This document shows, one piece after another, positions 53,601 through 64,000 of a stretch of DNA of 64,000 bases. A program made the translations under genes and the position numbers. Numbering within the stretch: position 1 is the first letter of the stretch; every line of letters starts with the position of its first letter. Source of the stretch: Eledone cirrhosa (taxonomy: Eukaryota > Mollusca > Cephalopoda > Octopoda > Eledonidae); the NCBI GenBank assembly GCA_964016885.1, contig OZ024740.1, forward strand, positions 10,163,550 to 10,227,549, read 5' to 3'. The notes beneath the pieces are model-generated. The model did no database searches. It saw only the letters and a list, made by a program, of their open reading frames with translations, and was not told where the DNA came from.

Positions 53601-56600
53601 GGTGTTATAGTATAGAGTGTATATAGGTGTTATAGTATGGAGTGTATATAGGTGTTATAATATAGTGTATATATAGGTGTTATAGTATAGAGTGTATATA
53701 GGGTTATAGTATAGAGTGTATATAGGTGTTATAATATAGAGTGTATATAGGTGTTATAGTATAGAGTATATATAGGTGTTATAGTATAGAGTGTATATAG
53801 GTGTTATAGTATAGAGTATATATAGGTGTTATAATATAGTGTATATATAGGTGTTATAGTATAGAGTGTATATAGGGTTATAGTATAGAGTGTATATAGG
53901 TGTCATAGTATAGAGTGTATATAGGTGTTATAGTATAGAGTGTACATAGGTGTTATAATATAGAGTGTATATAGGTGTTATAGTATAGAGTGTATATAGG
54001 GTTATAGTATAGAGTGTATATAGGTGTTATAATATAGAGTGTATATAGGGTTATAGTATAGAGTGTGTATAGGTGTTATAGTATAGAGTGTATATAGGTG
54101 TTATAGTATAGAGTGTATATAGGTGTTATAGTATAGAGTGTATATAGGTGTCATAGTATAGAGTGTATATAGGGTTATAGTATAGAGTGTATATAGGTGT
54201 TATAGTATAGAGTGTATATAGGGTTATAGTATAGAGTGTATATAGGGTTATAGTATAAAGTGTATATAGGGTTATAGTATAGAGTGTATATAGGGTTATA
54301 GTATAGAGTGTATATAGGGTTATAGTATAGAGTGTATATAGGTGTTATAGTATAGAGTATATATAGGTGTTATAGTATAGAGTGTATATAGGTGTTATAG
54401 TATAAAGTGTATATAGGATTATAGTATAGAGTGTATATAGGGTTATAGTATAGAGTGTATATAGGGTTATAGTATAGAGTGTATATAGGGTTATAGTATA
54501 AAGTGTATATAGGGTTATAGTATAGCGTGTATATAGGTGTTATAGTATAGAGTGTATATAGGGTTATAGTATAAAGTGTATATAGGGTTATAGTTATAGA
54601 GTGTATATAGGTGTTATAATATAGAGTGTATATAGGGTTATAGTATAGAGTGTGTATAGGTGTTATAGTATAGAGTGTATATAGGTGTTATAGTATAGAG
54701 TGTATATAGGTGTTATAGTATAGAGTGTATATAGGGTTATAGTATAGAGTGTATATAGGGTTATAGTATAGAGTGTATATAGGTGTTATAGTATAGAGTA
54801 TATATAGGTGTTATAGTATAGAGTGTATATAGGTGTTATAGTATAAAGTGTATATAGGATTATAGTATAGAGTGTATATAGGGTTATAGTATAGAGTGTA
54901 TATAGGGTTATAGTATAGAGTGTATATAGTGTTATAGTATAAAGTGTATATAGGGTTATAGTATAGAGTGTATATAGGTGTTATAGTATAGAGTGTATAT
55001 AGGGTTATAGTATAAAGTGTATATAGGGTTATAGTATAGAATGTATACAGGGTTATAGTATAAAGTGTATATAGGGTTATAGTATAGAGTGTATATAGGT
55101 GTTATAATATAGAGTGTATATAGGGTTATAGTATAGAGTGTGTATAGGTGTTATAGTATAGAGTGTATATAGGTGTTATAATATAGAGTGTATATAGGTG
55201 TTATAGTATAGAGTGTATATAGGTGTTATAGTATAGAGTGTATATAGGTGTTATAGTATAGAGTGTATATAGGTGTTATAGTATAGAGTGTATATAGGTG
55301 TTATATTATAGAGTGTGTATAGGTGTTATAGTATAGAGTGTATATAGGTGTTATAGTATAGAGTGTAAATAGGTCTTATAGTATAGAGTGTATATAGGTG
55401 TTATAGTATAGAGTGTATGTAGGTGTTATAGTATAGAGTGTTATAGTATAGAGTGTATATAGGTGTTATAGTATAGAGTGTATATAGGTGTTATAGTATA
55501 GAGTGTATATAGGTGTTATAGTATAGAGTGTATATAGGTGTTATAGTATAGAGTGTATATAGGTGTTATAGTATAGAGTGTATATAGGTGTTATAGTATA
55601 GAGTGTATATCGGTGTTATAGTATAGAGTGTATATAGGTGTTATAGTATAGAGTGTATATAGGTGTTATAGTATAGAGTGTATATAGGTGTTATAGTATA
55701 GAGTGTATATCGGTGTTATAGTATAGAGTGTATATAGGTGTTATAGTATAGAGTGTATATAGGTGTTATAGTATAGAGTGTATATAGGTGTTATAGTATA
55801 GAGTGTATATAGGTGTTATAGTATAGAGGGTATATAGGTGTTATAGTATAGAGTGTATATAGGGTTATAGTATAGAGTGTATATAGGTGTTATTGTATAG
55901 AGTGTATATAGGTGTTATAGTATAGAGTGTATATAGGTGTTATAGTATAGAGTGTATATAGGTGTTATAGTATAGAGGGTATATAGGTGTTTATAGTATA
56001 GAGTGTATATAGGTGTTATAATATAGAGTGCATATAGGTGTTATAGTATAGAGTGTATATAGGGTTATAGTATAGAGTGTATATAGATGTTATAATATAG
56101 AGTGTATATAGGGTTATAGTATAGAGTGTATATAGGTGTTATAGTATAGAGTGTATATAGGTGTTATAGTATAGAGTGTATATCGGTGTTATAGTATAGA
56201 GTATATATAGGTGTTATAATATAGAGTATATATAGGGTTATAGTATAGAGTGTATATAGGTGTTATAGTATAGAGTATATATAGGTGTTATAATATAGAG
56301 TATATATAGGGTTATAGTATAGAGTGTATGTAGGGGGTATAGTATAGAGTATATATAGGTGTTATAGTATAGAGTATATATAGGTGTTATAGTATAGAGT
56401 GTATATAGGTGTTATAGTATGGAGTGTATATAGGGTTATAGTATAGAGTGTATATAGGTGTTATAATATAGAGTGTATATAGGTGTTATAGTATAGAGTA
56501 TATATAGGTGTTATAGTATAGAGTGTATATAAGTGTTATAGTATAGAGTGTATATAGGTGTTATAGTATAGAGTGTATATAGGTGTTATAGTATAGAGTG

Positions 56601-59450
56601 TATATAGGTGTTATAGTATAGAGTGTATATAGGGTTATAGTATAGAGTGTATATAGGGTTATAGTATAGAGTGTATATAGGTGTCATAGTATAGAGTGTA
56701 TATAGGTGTTATAGTATAGAGTGTATATAGGTGTTATAATATAGAGTGTGTATATAGGTGTTATAGTATAGAGTATATATAGGTGTTATAGTATAGAGTG
56801 TATATAAGTGTTAAAGTATAGAGTGTATATAGGTGTTATAGTATAGAGTATATATAGGTGTTATAATATAGTGTATATATAGGTGTTATAGCATAGAGTG
56901 TATATAGGGTTATAGTATAGAGTGTATATAGGTGTCATAGTATAGAGTGTATATAGGTGTTATAGTATAGAGTGTATATAGGTGTTATAATATAGAGTGT
57001 ATATAGGTTTATAGTATAGAGTGTATATAGGGTTATAGTATAGAGTGTATATAGGTGTTATAGTATAAAGTGTATATAGGTGTTATAATATAGAGTGTAT
57101 ATAGGGTTATAGTATAGAGTGTGTATAGGTGTTATAGTATAGAGTGTATATAGGTGTTATAGTATAGAGTGTATATAGGTGTTATAGTATAGAGTGTATA
57201 TAGGGTTATAGTATAGAGTGTATATAGGGTTATAGTATAGAGTGTATATAGGTGTTATAGTATAGAGTGTATATACGTGTTATAGTATAGAGTGTGTATC
57301 GGTGTTATAGTATAGAGTATATATAGATGTTATAATATAGAGTATATATAGGGTTATAGTATAGAGTGTATATAGGTGTTATAGTATAGAGTTTATGTAG
57401 GGGGTATAGTATAGAGTATATATAGGTGTTATAGTATAGAGTATATATAGGTGTTATAGTATAGAGTGTATATAGGGTTATAGTATAGAGTGTATATAGG
57501 GTTATAGTATAAAGTGTATATAGGGTTATAGTATAGAGTGTATATAGGTGTTATAATATAGAGTGTATATAGGTGTTATAGTATAGAGTATATATAGGTG
57601 TTATAGTATAGAGTGTATATAAGTGTTATAGTATAGAGTGTATATAGGTGTTATAGTATAGAGTGTATATAGGTGTTATAGTATAGAGTGTATATAGGTG
57701 TTATAGTATAGAGTATATATAGGTGTTATAATATAGTGTATATATAGGTGTTATAGTATAGAGTGTATATAGGGTTATAGTATAGAGTGTATATAGGTGT
57801 CATAGTATAGAGTGTATATAGGTGTTATAGTATAGAGTGTATATAGGTGTTATAATATAGAGTGTATATAGGTGTTATAGTATAGAGTGTATATAGGGTT
57901 ATAGTATAGAGTGTATATAGATGTTATAATATAGAGTGTATATAGGGGTTATAGTATAGAGTGTGTATAGGTGTTATAGTATAGAGTGTATATAGGTGTT
58001 ATAGTATAGAGTGTATATAGGTGTTATAGTATAGAGTGTATATAGGGTTATAGTATAGAGTGTATATAGGGTTATAGTATAGAGTGTATATAGGTGTTAT
58101 AGTATATAGTGTATATAGGGTTATAGTATAGAGTGTATATAGGGTTATAGTATAGAGTGTATATAGGTGTTATAGTATAGAGTGTATATCGGGTTATAGT
58201 ATAGAGTGTATATAGGTTATAGTATAGAGTGTATATAGGTGTTATAGTATAGAGTGTATATAGGTGTTATAGTATAGAGTGTATATAGGGTTATAGTATA
58301 GAGTGTATATAGGGTTATAATATAGAGTGTATATAGGTGTTATAGTATAGAATGTATATAGGTGTTATAGTATAAAGTGTATATAGGGTTATAGTATAAA
58401 GTGTATATAGGGTTATAGTATAAAGTGTATATAGGGTTATAGTATAGAGTGTATATGGGTGTTATAGCATAGAGTGTATATAGGTGTTATAGTATAGAGT
58501 GTATATAGGGTTATAGTATAGAGTGTATATAGGTGTATAGTATAGAGTGTATATAGGGTTATAGTATAGAGTGTATATAGGGTTATAGTATAAAGTGTAT
58601 ATAGGGTTATAGTATAGAGTGTATATAGGGTTATAGTATAGAGTGTATATAGGGTTATAGTATAGAGTGTATATAGGTGTTATAGTATAGAGTATATATA
58701 GGTGTTATAGTATAGAGTGTATATAGGTGTTATAGTATAAAGTGTATATAGGATTATAGTATAGAGTGTATATAGGGTTATAGTATAGAGTGTATATAGG
58801 GTTATAGTATAGAGTGTATATAGGGTTATAGTATAAAGTGTATATAGGGTTATAGTATAGAGTGTATATAGGTGTTATAGTATAGAGTGTATATAGGGTT
58901 ATAGTATAAAGTGTATATAGGGTTATAGTATAGAGTGTATATAGGTGTTATAATATAGAGTGTATATAGGGTTATAGTATAGAGTGTGTATAGGTGTTAT
59001 AGTATAGAGTGTATATAGGTGTTATAGTATAGAGTGTATATAGGTGTTATAGTATAGAGTGTATATATGTGTTATAGTATAGAGTGTATATAGGTGTTAT
59101 AGTATAGAGTGTATATAGGTGTTATAGTATAGAGTGTGTATAGGTGTTATAGTATAGAGTGTATATAGGTGTTATAGTATAGAGTGTATATAGGTGTTAT
59201 AGTATAGAGTGTATATAGGTGTTATAGTATAGAGTGTATGTAGGTGTTATAGTATAGAGTGTTGTAGTATAGAGTGTATATAGGTGTTATAGTATAGAGT
59301 GTGTATAGGTGTTATAGTATAGAGTGTATATAGGTGTTATAGTATAGAGTGTATATAGGTGTTATAGTATAGAGTGTATATAGGTGTTATAGTATAGAGT
59401 GTATATAGGTGTTATAGTATAGAGTGTATATAGGGTTATAGTATAAAGTG
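53600..59450 (+). repeat. Mosaic part of the array
   Basis: This stretch holds several short, rearranged copies of strings seen elsewhere. They include tgtcatag units (about 53,900, 54,150, 56,690, 56,930, 57,800), gtatgtaggggg or gtttatgtaggggg junctions (about 56,330 and 57,400), tataagtg units, an expanded ggtgtttatag junction at about 55,987 and gagggtatatagg units at about 55,826 and 55,976. I could not resolve it into one duplication. No non-satellite sequence is present. Confidence 0.7.
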
Positions 59451-62400
59451 TATATAGGGTTATAGTATAGAGTGTATATAGGGTTATAGTATAGAGTGTA
59501 TATAGGGTTATAGTATAAAGTGTATATAGGTTTATAGTATAGAGTGTATATAGGGTTATAGTATAGAGTGTATATAGGGTTATAGTATAGAGTGTATATA
59601 GGTGTTATAGTATAGAGTGTATATAGGGTTATAGTATAGAGTGTATATAGGGTTATAGTATAGAGTGTATATAGGTGTTATAGTATAGAGTGTATATAGG
59701 GTTATAGTATAGAGTGTATATTGGGTTATAGTATAGAGTGTATATAGGTGTTATAGTATAGAGTGTATATAGGTGTTATAGTATAGAGTGTATATAGGGT
59801 TATAGTATAGAGTGTATATAGGGTTATAGTATAGAGTGTATATAGGTGTTATTGTATAGAGTGTATATAGGTGTTATAGTATAAAGTGTACATAGGGTTA
59901 TAGTATAAAGTGTATATAGGGTTATAGTATAGAGTGTATATAGGGTTATAGTATAGAGTGTATATAGGTGTTATAGTATAGAGTGTATATAGGGTTATAG
60001 TATAGAGTGTATATATGGTTATAGTATAAAGTGTATATAGGGTTATAGTATAGAGTGTTTATAGGGTTATAGTATAGAGTGTATATAGGGTTATAGTATA
60101 GAGTGTATATAGGTGTTATAGTATAGAGTATATATAGGTGTTATAGTATAGAGTGTATATAGGTGTTATAGTATAAAATGTATATAGGATTATAGTATAG
60201 AGTGTATATAGGGTTATAGTATAGAGTGTATATAGGGTTATAGTATAGAGTGTATATAGGGTTATAGTATAAAGTGTATATAGGGTTATAGTATAGAGTG
60301 TATATAGGTGTTATAATATAGAGTGTATATAGGGTTATAGTATAGAGTGTGTATAGGTGTTATAGTATAGAGTGTATATAGGTGTTATAGTATAGAGTGT
60401 ATATAGGTGTTATAGTATAGAGTGTATATAGGTGTTATAGTATAGAGTGTATATAGGTGTTATAATATAGAGTGTATATAGGTGTTATAGTATAGAGTGT
60501 ATATAGGTGTGATAGTATAGAGTGTATATAGGTGTTATAGTATAGAGTGTATATAGGTGTTATAGTATAGAGTGTATATAGGTGTTATAGTATAAAGTGT
60601 ATATAGGATTATAGTATAGAGTGTATATAGGGTTATAGAATAGAGTGTATATAGGGTTATAGTATAGAGTGTATATAGGGTTATATTATAAAGTGTATAT
60701 AGGGTTATAGTATAGAGTGTATATAGGTGTTATAGTATAGAGTGTATATAGGGTTATAGTATAAAGTGTATATAGGGTTATAGTATAGAGTGTATATAGG
60801 TGTTATAATATAGAGTGTATATAGGGTTATAGTATAGAGTGTGTATAGGTGTTATAGTATAGAGTGTATATAGGTGTTATAGTATAGAGTGAATATAGGT
60901 GTTATAGTATAGAGTGTATATAGGTGTTATAGTATAGAGTGTATATAGGTGTTATTGTTTAGAGTGTGTATAGGTGTTATAGTATAGAGTGTATATAGGT
61001 GTTATAGTATAGAGTGTATATAGGTGTTATAGTATAGAGTGTATATAGGTGTTATAGTATAGAGTGTATGTAGGTGTTATAGTATAGAGTGTTGTAGTAT
61101 AGAGTGTATATAGGTGTTATAGTATAGAGTGTATATAGGTGTTATAGTATAGAGTGTATATCGGTGTTATAGTATAGAGTGTATATAGGTGTTATAGTAT
61201 AGAGTGTATATAGGTGTTATAGTATAGAGTGTATATAGGTGTTATAGTATAGAGTGTATATAGGTGTTATAGTATAGAGTGTATATAGGTGTTATAGTAT
61301 AGAGTGTATATAGGGTTATAGTATAGAGTGTATATAGGGTTATAGTATAAAGTGTATATAGGTTTATAGTATAGAGTGTATATAGGGTTATAGTATAGAG
61401 TGTATATAGGGTTATAGTATAGAGTGTATATAGGTGTTATAGTATAGAGTGTATATAGGGTTATAGTATAGAGTGTATATAGGGTTATAGTATAGAGTGT
61501 ATATAGGTGTTATAGTATAGAGTGTATATAGGGTTATAGTATAGAGTGTATATTGGGTTATAGTATAGAGTGTATATAGGTGTTATAGTATAGAGTGTAT
61601 ATAGGTGTTATAGTATAGAGTGTATATAGGGTTATAGTATAGAGTGTATATAGGGTTATAGTATAGAGTGTATATAGGTGTTATAGTATAGAGTGTATAT
61701 AGGTGTTATAGTATAAAGTGTATATAGGGTTATAGTATAAAGTGTATATAGGGTTATAGTATAAAGTGTATATAGGGTTATAGTATAGAGTGTATATAGG
61801 TGTTATAGTATAGAGTGTATATAGGTGTTATAGTATAGAGTGTATATAGGGTTATAGTATAGAGTGTATATAGGTGTTATAGTATAGAGTGTATATAGGT
61901 TTATAGTATAGAGTGTATATAGGGTTATAGTATAAAGTGTATATAGGGTTATAGTATAGAGTGTTTATAGGGTTATAGTATAGAGTGTATATAGGTTATA
62001 GTATAGAGTGTATATAGGTGTTATAGTATAGAGTATATATAGGTGTTATAGTATAGAGTGTATATAGGTGTTATAGTATAAAGTGTATATAGGATTATAG
62101 TATAGAGTGTATATAGGGTTATAGTATAGAGTGTATATAGGGTTATAGTATAGAGTGTATATAGGGTTATAGTATAAAGTGTATATAGGGTTATAGTATA
62201 GAGTGTATATAGGTGTTATAGTATAGAGTGTATATAGGGTTATAGTATAAAGTGTATATAGGGTTATAGTATAGAGTGTATATAGGGTTATAGTATAAAG
62301 TGTATATAGGGTTATAGTATAGAGTGTATATAGGTGTTATAATATAGAGTGTATATAGGGTTATAGTATAGAGTGTGTATAGGTGTTATAGTATAGAGTG

Positions 62401-63550
62401 TATATAGGTGTTATAGTATAGAGTGTATATAGGTGTTATAGTATAGAGTGTATATAGGTGTTATAGTATAGAGTGTATATAGGTGTTATAGTATAGAGTG
62501 TATATAGGTGTTATAATATAGAGTGTATATAGGTGTTATAGTATAGAGTGTATATAGGTGTTATAGTATAGAGTGTATATAGGTGTTATAGTATAGAGTG
62601 TATATAGGTGTTATAGTATAGAGTGTATATAGGTGTTATATTATAGAGTGTGTATAGGTGTTATAGTATAGAGTGTATATAGGTGTTATAGTATAGAGTG
62701 TAAATAGGTGTTATAGTATAGAGTGTATATAGGTGTTATAGTATAGAGTGTATGTAGGTGTTATAGTATAGAGTGTTATAGTATAGAGTGTATATAGGTG
62801 TTATAGTATAGAGTGTATATAGGTGTTATAGTATAGAGTGTATATAGGTGTTATAGTTTAGAGTGTATATAGGTGTTATAGTATAGAGTGTATATAGGTG
62901 TTATAGTATAGAGTGTATATAGGTGTTATAGTATAGAGTGTATATCGGTGTTATAGTATAGAGTGTATATAGGTGTTATAGTATAGAGTGTATATAGGTG
63001 TTATAGTATAGAGTGTATATAGGTGTTATAGTATAGAGTGTATATAGGTGTTATAGTATAGAGTGTATATAGGTGTTATAGTATAGAGTGTATATCGGTG
63101 TTATTGTATAGAGTATATATAGGTGTTATAGTATAGAGTGTATGTAGGTGTTATAGTATAGAGTGTATATAGGTGTTATAGTATAGAGTGTATATAGGGT
63201 TATAGTATAGAGTGTATATAGGTGTTATAGTATAGAGTGTATATAGGTGTTATAGTATAGAGTGTATATCGGTGTTATAGTATAGAGTATATATAGGTGT
63301 TATAATATAGAGTATATATAGGGTTATAGTATAGAGTGTATATAGGTGTTATAGTATAGAGTGTATATAGGTGTTATAGTATAGAGTGTATATCGGTGTT
63401 ATAGTATAGAGTATATATAGGTGTTATAATATAGAGTATATATAGGGTTATAGTATAGAGTGTATGTAGGGGGTATAGCATAGAGTATATATAGGTGTTA
63501 TAGTATAGAGTATATATAGGTGTTATAGTATAGAGTGTATATAGGTGTTA
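59450..63550 (+). repeat. Segment paralogous to 49.8-53.6 kb
   Basis: This is the second copy of the 49.8-53.6 kb segment. Variant order is conserved, but this copy has one truncated gagtgttgtag unit at 61,091 where the first has two, plus an extra gagtgtttatag block near 61,961 and an expanded B run at about 62,400-63,090. After about 63,550 the sequence no longer follows its partner. Confidence 0.78.
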
Positions 63551-64000
63551 TAGTATAGAGTGTATATAGGGTTATAGTATAAAGTGTATATAGGTTTATA
63601 GTATAGAGTGTATATAGGGTTATAGTATAGAGTGTATATAGGGTTATAGTATAGAGTGTATATAGGTGTTATAGTATAGAGTGTATATAGGGTTATAGTA
63701 TAGAGTGTATATAGGGTTATAGTATAGAGTGTATATAGGTGTTATAGTATAGAGTGTATATAGGGTTATAGTATAGAGTGTATATTGGGTTATAGTATAG
63801 AGTGTATATAGGTGTTATAGTATAGAGTGTATATAGGTGTTATAGTATAGAGTGTATATAGGGTTATAGTATAGAGTGTATATAGGGTTATAGTATAGAG
63901 TGTATATAGGTGTTATAGTATAGAGTGTATATAGGTGTTATAGTATAAACTGTATATAAGGTTATAGTATAAAGTGTATATAGGGTTATAGTATAAAGTG

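Larger units (their letters stand above)
15553..64000 (+). repeat. 24/25-bp satellite array, right block
   Basis: The same array resumes in the same orientation directly after the 654-bp insertion and continues to the right edge. Variant spectrum shifts along the block. GTATAAAGTG units are common from about 16 kb onward, and homogeneous runs of B units occur near 23.1-23.6, 26.5-27.0, 37.5-37.9, 44.6-44.95, 46.1-46.45 and 49.0-49.35 kb. Other recurrent variants are TATATCGG, TGTATGTAGG, GAGTATATATAGG, TTATAATATAG, GTATGGAG, TGTATGTAGGGGG and TGTCATAG. A few units are shortened by internal deletion, including about 15-bp units reading GAGTGTTATAG. Beyond these rearranged monomers I see no gene, no second mobile element and no unique sequence in the whole 48 kb. 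Confidence 0.98.

Noticed and set aside
1..64000. CRISPR array
   Set aside because: Repeats are contiguous with no unique spacers, and the sequence is eukaryotic satellite-like with no cas genes.
1..64000. Telomeric repeat tract
   Set aside because: A-unit junctions contain TAGGGTTA, a permutation of the TTAGGG series, but only once per 24 bp. No tandem TTAGGG run exists anywhere.
1..64000. G-quadruplex array
   Set aside because: Only one GG or GGG tract occurs per monomer, about 20 bases apart, too far for canonical quadruplex loops.

Overview
The window is almost entirely one tandem-repeat array, and I see no convincing protein-coding or RNA gene. About 99% of the 64 kb consists of a 24-25 bp minisatellite-class monomer in a satellite-scale array that runs off both ends. 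The consensus (+ strand) is GTTATAGTATAGAG followed by TGTATATAGG (24 bp, called A here). A second form carries one extra leading T (25 bp, B). Dividing array length by ~24.5 bp gives roughly 2,580 monomers. The + strand of the consensus contains seven G and no C, so the array has near-total G/C strand asymmetry. Everything points to a eukaryote, probably an animal with large heterochromatic or subtelomeric/pericentromeric arrays. The species cannot be fixed from this sequence.

Layout: 1-14,898 is the left block of the array. 14,899-15,552 is a 654-bp interruption of ordinary, mixed-composition sequence that starts TG, ends CA, has a TATAAAA box about two-thirds along, and is flanked by an 8-bp duplication (gtataaag). 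It reads best as a solo LTR of an LTR retrotransposon. 15,553-64,000 is the right block. The same repeat context without the insertion is present at about 12,571 and 16,966, giving two internal 'empty sites'.

Within the array, the order of A and B units and of recurrent point variants forms a barcode. This barcode shows nested segmental tandem duplications: ~369 bp at the left edge, ~3.67 kb (about 2.97-10.33 kb), 2,320 bp (from about 11.81 kb), 449 bp (about 21.6-22.5 kb), ~3,416 bp (about 23.01-29.84 kb), ~1.6 kb (about 28.7-31.9 kb), ~7.08 kb (about 30.75-44.9 kb), 1,498 bp (about 44.02-47.02 kb), and a ~9.3-10 kb-spaced pair (49.8-53.6 versus 59.45-63.5 kb). Paralogous copies differ mainly by gain or loss of whole monomers, as expected from unequal exchange or replication slippage.

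No operons, tRNAs, rRNAs or CRISPR arrays are present. CRISPR is excluded because the repeats are contiguous with no spacers. The most striking functional possibility is that every consensus monomer contains TGTATATA. In a + strand transcript this would be UGUAUAUA, a match to the Pumilio/PUF recognition element, repeated about every 24.5 nt. Whether the array is transcribed cannot be seen here.
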